Assembly (NCBI GenBank): GCA_009103225.1
Contig: RHPI01003041.1
Location: 370,707-434,706, forward strand
Reading direction: 5' to 3'
Origin: Chlorokybus atmophyticus
Lineage: Eukaryota > Streptophyta > Chlorokybophyceae > Chlorokybales > Chlorokybaceae
DNA: 64,000 bases
Below the pieces are notes generated by a model. That model was not told the origin of the DNA. It did not search any database and saw nothing but the letters and a program-made list of their open reading frames with translations. Shown here piece by piece: positions 35,272-52,746 of the stretch; positions within the stretch are counted from its first letter, which is position 1, and every line of letters begins with the position of its first letter. The position numbers were made by a program, and so were the translations under genes.

Positions 35272-38159
35272 ATGGATCAGGCGCAGAGTGAGGTTCAAGA
35301 TCAGGTTCAGGATTTAGACCATGCCTTGGTGTTGAGGCTGGCGTTCATGTACTACAACCCGATTGCGCTGTGCATACTGTTTGTCTGGCTATGGGGGCTC
35401 AACCTGTGGGTTTGGGAGCGCAACCACGTCAACTATGAGAGGGTTCTGGACCTGCCCGATTCCGGCAGCCATCTGCAAGTCAAGGACACATTTCGGTTTG
35501 CTGCCATCCTCTCACTACTGCTACTCGCCTCGCTTGGTAAGTGCATTGCACGCAAGTTACCAGCTTCTATCTTGAGTGACTCTGCTGGTAAGTGCAATCG
35601 TACATGTCATCGGCTACTCGTTCTTTTGCCTGACAACAATTCCGTTATCAGCACATAGCCGCAGATGCAAGCACAGGCACCCATGAACACACCCAAGCGC
35701 TGTGTGTGCGTGCGTTGCAGCATTGCTTGCAGTCAAGGTGGCGCGTAGAGTTCAGACTACCGTGTGTGCAATCCATTCATTGTGAACAAGTTTGTGTGCA
35801 CTAAGCAGTCAGAAGATGTCACACTTTTCAATCACGTTGCACAGTTGCATTGGTTTTTGTTCTGTGCAATGCAAGTGGTGGTCCTGTCGTGCATGAAAAA
35901 AGCAACTTGTATGTGAGGCAAACTTTTCATGCTTGCGTTGATCTTGAAGGCGCCTTCCTGCACGCCATCACCGCACAGTCATGGCATTTGGCGTCCCTCC
36001 ATCCCGCACTGTTGTATGCGCTTCTCCCAGTGCTGATGCTGGCTCCTGTGCCGTACCTCTACCCCCGTTCCCGCGCCATGTTTACACGCTGCCTTCAACG
36101 CATGTTGATGCCCATTATGCAGCCCGTGTTGTTCGTCGATTTATTCGTTGCTGACGTGTTTACGTCTATGGCAAAGGTACACGACTTAGAGCAAGTCCGC
36201 ATGCCTAGCGTGTGTGTCAGCACTGCAATTTTTGCACTGCTGCAACATGCATACAGAATGACTTGTTTGGAAGTGACATGCATCTGCTTGCTGCGTTGTG
36301 CAACTCAGCTGCAACAACTAGCTCTGTGCCTCTTACTGGTGCTTGTGCAACCACTCTTCAGGTCCTGTCAGATGTAGAGCGCGTGTTGTGTCGCTTGACA
36401 TCCGGACCAATACTCTCTGTGCTGGGAGACGCAAATGACGTGTGTGGCTCGCATTCAGCCGCCATACCCGCCTTGCTGGCTTTACCTTACTTGATCCGCT
36501 TGCTTCAATGCCTCCGCTCGCACCGGGACACTGGCGAAAAGGGCCATTTGCTCAATGCGCTGAAGTACTTCACAGCATTTCCTGTGATTTTTCTGTCCTT
36601 CAGCAAGTACTATGTCCCGCTCCCGCACTGGGTTGCCTTCTACAAACCCGCCTGGCTACTAGCAAGGTACATGTGCACCGTTTCGAGCAAGGCACAATAA
36701 GTCCACATGACTGTTTAGTATGCCCACACGTGCATGCATGCATGCTTGCACACGCAGGCGTACGTGCAAATGCATGCACACCCCAAAACCACACACACGC
36801 ACACCATATAGACCAAGCTTTGCATAGTTGCTGTTGAATAAACCTTGCTGTTAGCATGTAGCCATGTCTTCTGCAAACAATTATGCTCACATAGTTGTCT
36901 GGCTGTGTTAGACGCACAGTCCACTGGGCGCCTAGCGACACTCACATGGACCAGCCTTCACTCATGCAACACTTAGCCAATTGTGATAATAGCAGTCTTT
37001 TACAGCAGCTACTGCTACAAACCTCGGTATCTCTCTTTCTTGGCAGTGTTGTCAACTCATGCTACAGCTTCTACTGGGACGTGGCACGCGACTGGGACCT
37101 GACCCTGTTCTCAGCCAATAATGGTTGCTTATCGGGAGTGCCGGTGCGGCATCCAGGGCTGAGGTCAACGCTGTTCTTCCCGTGGCCTTGGGTGTACTAC
37201 TGGGCAATATTTAGCGACGCGCTGCTTCGCGCCACATGGACATACAAGCTGTCCGCCCACCTGCGACATAATGAGTACACGGTCACGCTCATTAGTCTGT
37301 GTGAGATCCTGCGGCGCTGGCAGTGGATGTTTTTCCGGGTGGAAACGGAGTGGCGCCGCATATGCTTGAAACAGGGAACCTTGCCAGGTAAAAGTGGCTC
37401 TGATATACAGCTATACCACTTACATAGCTGATTGGAACGAGTGTGTGCTGTCGCATGGGAGGATGTCTGTGTCTGGTGATGTCCACGTCAGCTATAAGGG
37501 CACCTCCTTATGGAACACTAGCTGCCATGAACATGACTGCAGTGATGATGGCTTGAACCCATATCACGTGTCTGTTCAGATGCACCGGATGGAACCACTG
37601 TACCGTTAATTATAGCCGCGCCCAAGCCCGTGAGCAACGGCTGGAGTGACTACAGGAGTGATTAGGGCAAATGTTGCATGGTGCAGTTGGAATTGATGGG
37701 TTGCTGTAGAGCAAGATTATCACTACTTCATTGTTGATACATATGCTCCTGCGTTTGCTTGACAACATTATATGCGCACTGGATGTCCCAGATTACAAAA
37801 TATGCAACGCAGACCACTACAGCTCTGCCTTGCCAAGCAGCCTGCTAGTGCCTGCCAGACCACTGCAGCTCTCCCTACACTATCGCACAACCACATCCCA
37901 CACGCCTCTACAGCTAGTGACTCTCTGGCTAATATTGCAACTGTACATGATCTGGCTCCACACAATGTCACCTAGCCACACATCCGCACTACCAACCACG
38001 CAAGATGTGCCGGCTTCGGCCGCTGATGTGTTCATGCTGTCGTTGCCAGCACTGGCTCACGGCGAAGAAAAGCTACTCGGGCGGCGCACGTGTAGCGCCC
38101 CGCATGTCTTGGGCTTGATGGGCATAGATGCTGAACACTTTGTGGAAATCCTTGCCTAG
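35272..38159 (+). CDS. EXS-domain multi-pass membrane protein (XPR1/ERD1 family, no SPX)
   Basis: EXS proteins include phosphate exporters (XPR1, PHO1) and the Golgi retention factor ERD1. This one resembles the plant SPX-less EXS type. Five exons join in phase: 35272-35536, 35845-36176, 36362-36666, 37047-37387 and 38005-38159, giving about 465 residues. Diagnostic stretches include NPIALCILFVWLWGLNLWVW, VLFVDLFVADVFTSMAK, VLSDVERVLCRL, VCGSHSAAIPALLALPYLIR, LLQCLRSHRDTGEKGHLLNA, SCYSFYWDVARDWDLTLF and ILRRWQWMFFRVETEWRR. The last exon supplies GEEKLLGR near the C-terminus, as in relatives. Joining exon 1 to exon 2 rebuilds a clean helix across the junction (SLLLLASL into VALVFVLC). A second in-frame donor at 35588 would insert 17 residues there. 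Acceptor AAG|AT for the last exon is weak but keeps frame. Likely in Golgi or plasma membrane; the substrate cannot be told. Confidence 0.88.
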
Positions 38160-40363
38160 GGTGCCACAAATGTATGCTGCCGGGAAGAAGATGTTGCTGG
38201 GTACGCGCGGTATATTTGCCGCTCACCTTGTTTCACTTGGAGCACTCGCTTGCCGCAGGCCGTGATGGTCATGTTGAGTAGCATGCGAGAGTTGTACCTG
38301 GCTCCAACGCCACCAAGTCAATCCGGTGGTCTCGCTTGGGGCGATTGGCGCGAAGTTGGTATGCTCGCGGCTCACGTTGCACCTGTGTAGCTCCCGCAAT
38401 GTCGAACCCAACCACACATATACAGATATTTGTAAGTCCAGTCTACAGGCAGCAGGTGGTGCGCGCGCCGCAGCGCGCGCAGAGCCTGGCAGTGCTGGAG
38501 TAGATGTTGCGGCGGCGGCTGCAGTGCCGGGGTGTAGCCACGTGCCCAGTCTGCACGGACAATGGAGGATGCAATGTTGGCTGTGTAGACCGTACGTGTT
38601 GTGTGTATGAGGATAGGCATGGTTGTATAGGAGTTGACTGATCGCTGTAATACTGTGTAACAGAGCGCGTGTGTCACACTTTCCTACACACTCACGAGCC
38701 ATGCACCAGACGCAGTTACTCGCACACAGCAGCAGCCATATCACACAGCACACCCACACCAGCACGCGCCTAGTCTGAGCACACTACAGCACATATGCCG
38801 TCCAGCAGATTGACTATGCATGTTTAACAGCACTGCACATAATTTGTACACCCACACTAGCACGCGCTCACGCGGCGCGTCTGCATGCCACATGCTGGTC
38901 GTGCTCCGTCGTCGCGTCGCTCCCAGCAATCCATGGCGCGCGCCGCATCCACCTCAGTCACTGTCACACGAAGGGCTCGGGGTGATGGGCGATGGATAGC
39001 AGAACACCTCGTTGTGCAGGGCGTCGGCCAAGTGCCTGCCAGCAGCCTGCTGATGCTTACCGACCTGAAGCACTCAACTGTCTGTCATGCTATACGGGTC
39101 TTGCGGGCTGCCATAGCCGGAGATGATAACATGATATCGTAGCGGTGCCTGCTGCTGAGCGCTGCGTGACAACGATCACAGCGTGTTGGCAACACGCCTT
39201 GCATGTTATGGCCATATCATATAACTTACAGCAGAGCTGCGCGAAGCACGCTCCAAGAACAAAGGGTGTGCAAACGCATGGCATAAGCATGGGCACACAG
39301 CAGCCCGTGTGGGCTAGTAATGTTAAACGTGTGCATGTACATGCATGTCTAACGGGGAAGGCTAGTAGCTGGTAGTTTATTGCAGTAGAATTAGCCTGGT
39401 GGTGACAACGGTGGAATGTATACTAGTGTGCATGTAATGCTTGAGTGGTTGTGATGCATTGCATGCGTGTGCCTGATAGCACGTCATATATCCTGTACAC
39501 TACAAGCACACGCTCTTTTGTACACAAGCAAGCCAATGGATTAGGCGGAGGCCAAGGTAGAGCTTGTAAGATACAACTCTTGGCTAGACACAACCACTAA
39601 TCTAGACTCTCAAGCAGCAACGGTGGTGTGGGACGCAAGTGGGTACAGCAAGACAAGGGGTGGCAACCTGCAGAGCGCAGGGAGGTATCCTGCATGATGA
39701 TTATAGCGGTGCGCATGAGCGGCGTGCGGTGGCTACCAAACGGTGCAAGCTTGGCAGCCACACGCCGGGGAAAACCTGTACCCAGCGGTGATGCATTGGT
39801 TGGGAGGACTCGCAGCACGCGCTCAACCTTTGCGCGCGCAACATCATGGCGCTTCCTCATCCAGTATCATTGACACCACTACCGGGCTATACACACTGTT
39901 CATTGCCACCTGACGTGCAACACAACCCAAGACCTCCCCATTAGGCATGCATACATGCGCATGACATTCTATTACCTTCCCATATGGGCCCCGCGATAGG
40001 AACTGAACTGACATGCAAAGTGACATTGTGGTACGTTGGTATATCAGGGGTTTTGATATTCTCTGTATGTTCTGTATGGGACTGAGTAAGCATTGCATGT
40101 TGATACTGCACAAGTAAGCTTACGTCAAGGTCAACTTTGGGGTAACGCACACTGGTTGCTACTACACCAAGGCAAAGCTGTGCTGGTAGTGAAGCAACTG
40201 CTTATTGTGTATAACCAACGCCAGTTTCCAGCCACCCAGCCACGAATTGCACTATCGCAACAATATAACCAACCTCTACTCAGCTTTATACTGATACCTG
40301 CTGGCAAGGATTAGCACAGGTATCAGGCACCTAATGCACCAGTTTGCTGCCAACCATCATCGG
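38160..40363. other. Intergenic region between two convergent genes
   Basis: No gene could be supported in 2.2 kb. It lies between the 3' ends of the EXS gene (plus) and the dihydrolipoamide dehydrogenase gene (minus), so both 3' UTRs fall here. A GC-rich patch at 38.43-38.55 kb, containing GCGCGCGC stretches, keeps frames open on both strands without motifs. The remaining frames (for example 38885-39142 plus and 39597-39860 minus) are short and uninformative. Confidence 0.5.
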
Positions 40364-43300
40364 CTAGTGTACAAGCGCTGGCTGCTTGACATCATTGGCA
40401 TGAGAGCTATTGACTGGAGAATCCACCTGCGACGCACAATAATAATCAATGTTGGTGTTGACATCACTGTTGCGAGATGGCACCTAACATGCATGTGTGG
40501 AACTTACTGAGGCATGCTTGAAGAGCTCATCCAACACCTCAGACAACGTAGGGTGCGCGTGCACATTGAACTTGATGTCCTGAGAGAACAATGCAGGGCA
40601 AATTAGCGGTTGCATCTGCACCGCCGCGCATCATTTGCAACCAAATGACAGCATACTCAGCGCACCTCAACAGTTTGACCTGTGGCGATCGCATTTGATG
40701 CCTCATGAATCAGATCCGCCGCATGCATACCCTGCAGGCAGTCGTAAATCAGAGTAGAGCGCATCTGTTGGTCAACACCCACAACCATCAAGCCTGACAA
40801 CACCACTCTGTGCAAGAACAACGATGAAGCCTAGGCTTTCTCGAACTGAGGGTGGACGGCTGAGTAATACTTACAATGATATGTACACCAAGGATTTCGC
40901 CAGTGTCTCCGCGGTAGATCATCTGCGTGTCAACAGCGTCATGTACAGCAAAAGTGAACAGGAATGTCGCAGCTTGCATCATCACATGTGTGTTCGGTTG
41001 AAGTACATCAGTTGAAAACGAGAGATACCTTCGCCATGCCCTCTCCCTCATTCTCAGCAAGAGCCTTGGAGTTGGCTTTGAAGCTGGTCTTAGCCACCTT
41101 GATCTTGAAGCCCTCAGCCGCAGCCTTCTCCTCTGCTTGCGGCTGCAAGCACGCAACATGTTTCAACTGCGCCTTAGCCAAGTAACTGTAGATTACTGTC
41201 GGTTGAGTGTATATACCTGTGTCAGCCCAGCAAAGCTGATTTCTGGATGCGTGAAGCATGCAGCGGGCACACTGAGGTGGTTCAGGAGGTTGTCATTGCC
41301 GCAGACATTCTCAATGACTGCAGAGCCACCACAGTGAGCGTGTAACCAAAGATTGTCAAAGGCGTTGACACCCAAATTGTGTCGCTCAAGTGAACGTAAC
41401 GCGCAGACACAATATCACCCCTGGTCAGGCTCTTATGATCATCTGCATGAGTGCAAACCTCTGACAAGCTTATACCTCAGCAGCATCCCAGTCATGCAGA
41501 CTTAGCTTCCATTTCTAAACTACTGCAGACTCTCTGGCAAGTACACAAGGCACGCCATGCAAGGATGTGTGCCATGGCAACAAGTACTCACCTGATATGC
41601 CTTGTGCGCTGGCAGCGTGCGCGAGCATCATCAGGCCATTGGCATCACCGATGCAATACAAGTGGGGCACCTAAACATGCACAACATTGTACCTCAGTTC
41701 TCAACGGATGCCATTTTAGCTGACGATGATCACACAACACTACTGCAAGCACTACGCTACTCACCGGCTTGCCCTCAGTGTTCAGCACTTGGAACTTGTC
41801 ATTGACAGGAACAAACCCTCTCCTATCCGTGTCAGCATCCACCTGCAACCATGCTTGTGACTACTGAAGCAAAGCTTAAGTACTGGAGTACTGATTTGAG
41901 ACCGCACAGCTTCTCTTGAGCCTACGACTACGGCCGCACTATCTCTCAGTAAGCCAAAGCCTGCTGCTGGTGCATCATCATCATTAACTGGACTTACCGT
42001 AATCAAATCAAGGCCCTTGGTATATGGCGCCCTTCCAGTTGCGATCAAAGCCGCATCCACCTGCATGTGGCTTAGTCATTGCAACCACTGCATGAGGCCT
42101 GTGCATGTCTCGCCATGCTTGACTTGAAAGCCAAACCAAGTTGACATACACACCTCTAACACGTCCTTTGGCTCTCGTGTCTTGAAGTCAACCAGCTCAA
42201 TCCTGACAGGTCCTCCATTGACACCTGGAGTAATCTACAGTACAACATGCCGCATTAGACAGAGAGTGATGCGACAGACATGTTGCATCTTGCGAGTGCA
42301 TGAGTTCTTGGAGTGCTCACCGTCTGTGCAAGCACGCCAGTGTGGTAGTCAATGTTGCGAGGCTGGATAAGGATACGTTGCGCCATGCGTGCAATCTCCG
42401 GGTCAAAGCCAGGCATGAGGTTGTCCAATGCTTCAACAAAAGTAACCTGTTGCAAGGCAGCATAAATGCGCTTGCACAACAGCACACCCACCATTTCGAA
42501 CAAACGGAAGCATTCAGCTCAGCTTACATCACTGCCCAATGCTGTGTATACATCGCTGAACTCCAGGCCAATGTAGCCCGAACCCACAATGCACACCCAG
42601 TTGGGAACCCACTCCATCTTCAATGCGTGATCACTGGTGAACACTGTCTTGCCTGTTACAAGTTGCAATCGTTAAGTAGAGGTATCAATATGCTGCCAGT
42701 GTGTCGTGAGATGCTAGCGTAGTAACAGTCGGGGAACAGGCAGTTGCTGTGACTGACATGGCTGGATAACATGCCACACAATGACTGTGCACGCAGCCTC
42801 TACCATGGCAACCTAGCAGTGTCCATTGTGCAGCAATGCATAATGGAACTCACCATCAACGGTGATGCCCGGGGGAACGAAGGGTGTGGAACCAGTTGCG
42901 ATTATTATATCCCTCGCAGAGATGCTCTTCTCTGGATAGGTCTTACCAAACCCAACAACTTGTGGACCCTGCAATTGGTTGGTAACAGACAGCTATCAAC
43001 AAGTAGAACCTAATAACAGTCTTGCAAAGGCTGCACGGTCGTGACTAAGGCAGCTACAGTTGCTGCCAATATGATACAGGATGCACATGCTGACATATGA
43101 TGCAAGAAGAACACGCTTGCATCATACATACATAGCTTGTGCATGTAGAGAAAACGATGCCTACAGACACTACCTTCATATGCACTGAAGTTACTGAAAG
43201 AGTTGAGGAGGCAATACCCCAAGCCATATGAGTGTTTGCAATGCAAGGCAGTGCAGCACTCCGACCAAAGTACTGCATGTCGCATTGGCTTCTGTAGATG

Positions 43301-44368
43301 GCAATAAGCTGCTAACTCTTGTATATCCAATTTATTGCTCTCAACAGGGCATGACTCCTAGACATGATCTCAGAAAGCGCAAAAGCTTCAACTAATGGAC
43401 TGGGTTACCTGAATGGAACCAACACCCTCCAAGATATCCACACCCAACGCCTTCATGGAGTTCGCCAGGTTGCCCTGAACCTTTTTCGCTAGCAGGTTGG
43501 CGTGGTCTGCAATCCCTTGCCTGTCGTAACTGACACTGCCGACCTGTTGCACAAAAGTACTTGCGTGTTGAGCAATCTAGCGAGCAAGACAGCTGCAAGA
43601 TACTTCTTGCATGTTCAATTGCATATGTGTATGTCCACTACCGACCAAGCTAGCGACAGATGTTGTTGCCCTGCTTGACAGAATACTTGGAGGATGCACT
43701 CTATTGAGGGTTGAACAAGTGTAGTCTGTTCTTGTCTACAGCAAGTTGCAAGCATGAATGATTCGAATAGGAGAATGAAGCCATGCACAAACCTGAATTC
43801 CAAATTGCTTCAGGTGAGAAGCATTTCTCAGCTCTCTCAACCTTCCAGAGGCTGCCAGCAGCGCCTTGGAAGGCACGCAACCCCTGTTGACGCAGGTCCC
43901 GCCAATATCTTTGGACTCAATGATGGCAGTTTTGAGGCCCTGACAACAGCAACTGTGTGTGAGCGTTGTGTGTGCAAGTATGCTTGTGCATTGGCAATGC
44001 TGTGCAAAGCAGAAGCACATACACACAACCCAAACCTTAGAGACAGCGTGCAAAGCGGCTCCATGTCCTCCGACCCCAGCGCCGATGATGACGACGTCAT
44101 AATCGAATTGAGAAGTTGCTGAAACTGTTAGTGAGCGTCTTTGTGTGTTGACAGCTGGACCCGAGCTGTGAAGCTTAATCCGCCTCAGAGCAGCCGCATT
44201 GCCGCCCAGGCCCTGCGCTGAGCAGCTGCCAGGCTGCGACGACTGCAGCCTCCGCAGACCAGAGTAGCCCGCCTGGGGAGACGGTCGTCGGGGAGCTGCG
44301 GAAGGACCGGACGAAGGCGAGCAGCTCGACACCACCGTTCCGGACACCGCCACCGCCGCCGTCGCCAT
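40364..44368 (-). CDS. Plastid dihydrolipoamide dehydrogenase (E3 of plastid pyruvate dehydrogenase)
   Basis: This FAD enzyme reoxidises the lipoyl arm of the plastid pyruvate dehydrogenase complex with NAD+, feeding acetyl-CoA to fatty acid synthesis. Sixteen exons were joined, all phase-consistent: 44368-44036, 43940-43793, 43543-43409, 42968-42854, 42652-42528, 42446-42321, 42234-42154, 42060-41998, 41842-41765, 41670-41592, 41317-41217, 41142-41029, 40922-40875, 40731-40666, 40579-40508 and 40426-40364. The first about 85 residues are Ser/Ala/Arg-rich, like a transit peptide. Then follow the FAD fold ([19 protein letters not shown]), the redox disulfide ([17 protein letters not shown]), the NAD fold ([15 protein letters not shown]), the second FAD motif ([20 protein letters not shown]) and the dimerisation domain with the catalytic [18 protein letters not shown]. 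The sequence matches plastid rather than mitochondrial LPD. Confidence 0.95.
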
Positions 44369-44506
44369 GCTGAATGCCACCAACACGACCGCCCCACCCC
44401 TAGTTACGTATCTCAGAGAGTGAGAGACGCGTGACGTAACGGAGCTGCTGTAAAGAGCGTATCCCTGGCAGGCGAATTTCTTGCCGTGTGTTTTCTAGTG
44501 GATTAC

Positions 44507-44525
44507 GCACCGTAACTTACGGTGC
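44507..44525. repeat. Palindrome upstream of the dihydrolipoamide dehydrogenase gene
   Basis: GCACCGTAA and TTACGGTGC are exact reverse complements around one central C, about 140 bp upstream of the start codon. Its position fits a possible transcription factor site. No factor can be named. Confidence 0.5.
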
Positions 44526-45910
44526 CGAGCAAAGCTGGTGGCAGGCTGGCTCGAACGCCGCTCCGCCGCTCACACCCGCCCGGCTTTTCCACGTCAGCCT
44601 GGGCGGGTGATGAGTCTCCCTGCCAATACAAACTCATGTGCCATACATCATGGACCATAATTCATTGCCCAGTCCGCATGCACGCGTATCTCGTTACCGG
44701 CACATGATATGGTCCCAATGGACTATAGACCAGTGGTTTACCAATGACACTGGTACACCGGATGAAAGTGGAACGAGTGGTGCGGCTGATTGGGCGGGGC
44801 GGCAATAGGGCACACGCAAACCTCCACCCCCCAAGGGCATCACATACGGCACCCGCGACTGCCGGGCTGCGCGGCCCGCATGCCGCTCATTGGCTAAGCG
44901 GCGTTTATCATCTATCAACCGTTCGATCTGTCAAATATAGATTTTGATCGTTCAAAGCACATCCCCATTTCATGCAATTGCTCAGAATATATGCAAATGA
45001 ATATCAATAATGAGCACAATGTGCACGATGCACATGCCGGCATATTGTTGCATGTGGCTCACATAATTTTGAGATGTAACACACTTATTTAAGGTGGCAA
45101 AACAGTATCTTTGATGTGTTGCAATATGAAGCACATATGTTGCGATATGGTGCAATATGGCTAGCAACCTGCAGTTAAGTGTTACAAAACTTAGTGTTCA
45201 ACGTAACGTTCACGCCACGGTACCTGCTAAGATATTCAGTAATGAATGCCAAGGTTACAACCATCAAAATAATGCTAACTTGAATTCTCTTAACATTAAG
45301 ATTCAACTAAACGAAAAATTGCATCGTTAGGCCACCATTTGGTTACGCATGAATTTGATCAAATGGGATCGCTGCGGTGACAACAGCCGTCGCTGTAAAA
45401 GGCAGCGAATACGCCAATCATTGCAGAGATGCATAAAAGATGCTGAAAACTATCTCAGCGGCAACTGCTTACCCAAGGCGACCTAACATCGCTAGGGATT
45501 CGGTGCAATTGCAGCACAGTTAATGGTTAAAATGGCCGCGTTTTTTGCGATACGAGGACGGGGCAGGCCTCATACCCCAAAGACATGCCGCCACTACTCA
45601 CCCTTATTCTAACTAATTCACTCTACCATTTCACGCTAATTGATTACACGCTATAGTTACTGCGTCATTAAACATGGTCAACAACCGAACCAAATGTTTG
45701 CATACAATGGTGTTACCATACCCGTTCGCGGTGCCCCCCTTTCATAGAATTATAGGATTATAACATGGTAACCCCTCAAATTTATTATGGACGGGAGGTT
45801 TATTGTATCGGGGGGCGCTCTATTAGGAAGGGGGCAATGAATCACATTAAACTTACGCTGATTAACCGTATTTAATTGCATTCATCACAAGTGAATGTCA
45901 CAAAATTTGC

Positions 45911-45944
45911 CACATAATCGTGACACTCAAGTCACGATTATGTG
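45911..45944. repeat. Perfect hairpin, 14-bp arms, 6-nt loop
   Basis: CACATAATCGTGAC (45911-45924) and GTCACGATTATGTG (45931-45944) are exact reverse complements around ACTCAA. Imperfect complementarity continues outward, with CATTCAT near 45880 on one side and ATGAATG near 45985 on the other. This suggests a longer decayed inverted repeat of about 115 bp, possibly a MITE core. Confidence 0.8.
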
Positions 45945-47110
45945 ACAAATATTATCACATTGAGTGTACCTTATTGTAATGAATGTGCCATCTTATAGAC
46001 GGGGAGCACTATATACGAGAAGGGGCATGGTGTAGCCTAACAGCGTGCCACCCTTTAACATTCAGGGGGATAATTGTAACAATAAGGGGCGTTAGAACGC
46101 GTAGGTACGATATGTGTGCTAAAGTGTCTCTTAGGTACTTTTATATGTACATGACCAAGTGATTAATTGACACTGTAGCATAGCATACAAACCAGCATGC
46201 AACGCACGGATCAAGTGGCGCAACTACACAAGCAAGTTAGCGTTAAAGAAGTGCACAAGCATACACACGGGCAATAAGCAAGTAGTCGGCAAGTATTACA
46301 TCACACAAGAGCATTGTCTTTCTGCATTAGGCAAGCAGGCAGCAACAATTAGCAACAGACAAGTACAGTAGCTCAACCAACAAGGATGTGCTGAACCCCG
46401 CAATAGCACCTCTATAACCAACGGCAACAGCAATATCAGAGGCTCACGTAAACACAATTTGTACTATCTCGTACATAGACAAGCGCCAACAGTGAGCACG
46501 TTGCGATGGGGCAACCTTTCATTATGGTCTCCTCATCCTTAACTTCCCCAAATTAAGGTTAAGGTTTACACGCCCGCCTTACGACTCACAACGGCCAGCA
46601 AAGCGATGTAAATTCAGGATTGCCTGTGAATACCCACAATTGGGGTGGTTGAGGAACACCATGACCAAGCAACGTGTTGGCGTTAATAGCATGGCAGGTG
46701 TAGTCACGCAGCATGACCAAACATGTCAACAAACATAGGGACACTTGCGTGCTCCCCTCATGGTTTTGTAGCTTGCATGATAGCATGATACCTAAACATG
46801 CGCCCATATTACAGTGTATGAGCTGTGAACATGTGGAAGTGGGGGGGAGGTACGGTTTTTTTTGTTCATTGCCTGATTGTTCATTATCAAATTCGCATGT
46901 AGTTGTTAACATGGATACGTGCATACAACTTGTGAATGTTTTAAAATAATATAACATGTAAGTCGTATCAATTTATACTCATCCACCACTGGGTTGTGCA
47001 CAGTTGCTAGCAGCACATATATCTAGCAACTTGCAATGTTGTGAGAGGAAACCATGCCGACCATCACAGTTTGCATGGCAGCATATCATCCCCCCCTGGA
47101 CTTACCGTAA

Positions 47111-47217
47111 NNNNNNNNNNNNNNNNNNNNNNNNNNNNNNNNNNNNNNNNNNNNNNNNNNNNNNNNNNNNNNNNNNNNNNNNNNNNNNNNNNNNNNNNNN
47201 NNNNNNNNNNNNNNNNN
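47111..47217. other. Assembly gap of 107 N
   Basis: Bases 47111-47217 are N. Frames crossing it have no meaning. It falls in intergenic DNA downstream of MCM2, so no recognised gene is damaged. Confidence 1.
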
Positions 47218-47858
47218 GGTATATGGATATGCATTAATGTAATGCGCCAAACAAAAGGCTCTATACCGAGGGATTCATACGAGAGAAATGCGTTAAATGT
47301 GCTGAACTGCTTGAGCACTTATGCTTATGTATTGAACGCATCGGCATTGCAAGCGCTTTTCACCACACTTGCTGAAGTCTTCTCATACTACCTCTCGGTA
47401 GACACCTCTCCAAAATCGTCCCCAACACAGAAGTGGGGAGGGGGAAGGACGATTCTATGGTTTGGGAGAACAAGCTGTCGAGGAGATATCAGCATCATCG
47501 TGCAATGTATGTGAGCAAGATCGTCGTCCATGTGACAAAGCTAATGGACACTCGGTGTTCTTGACGCAATGACGTCACTGGCCACCGAACAACCAGCCAA
47601 TGACCTACCATACATCAGCATACACCAGTTCCATTGGCAAGTTCACTGTCTTGTCAACAGTTCTGTTCGTGCGTGTGGTTGCCTTGAGCATGTAGCCATG
47701 GATAGCTTTCCATCATGCTACCAACTTAGTTGGCATGTCCGATGTGTGTACTGATACAATGTGCATTAAGAATGCTCATCTTACTAGTGCTAACTACTTT
47801 ATGAGCTACATACTTGGTCAGTTGCAAGCACCCGCTACGGGACGGGCTACTACTATAG

Positions 47859-52746
<4,888 letters not shown>

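Larger units (their letters stand above)
44526..47858. other. AT-richer intergenic region with a sequence gap
   Basis: No gene was seen in 3.3 kb. The left end should hold the dihydrolipoamide dehydrogenase promoter, and the right end the MCM2 3' UTR. From about 45.2 to 46.6 kb there are many stops in all frames. This part contains G-rich motifs repeated in the same orientation, for example CGGGGGGCGCTCTATTAGGA near 45810 and CGGGGAGCACTATATACGAG near 46000. These flank a strong hairpin and may be the remains of a transposable element. Confidence 0.5.

Noticed and set aside
38223-38765. 180-codon minus-strand frame
   Set aside because: Composition is Cys/Ala/His-rich without motifs or splice partners. 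It includes a GC-repeat patch and looks like chance.
41782-42066. Extended exon of the dihydrolipoamide dehydrogenase gene
   Set aside because: The open frame reads through an intron. The conserved protein continues from exon 42060-41998 to exon 41842-41765.
47004-47514. Frames crossing the N gap
   Set aside because: Over 35 codons are unknown bases, and the rest carries no motif.
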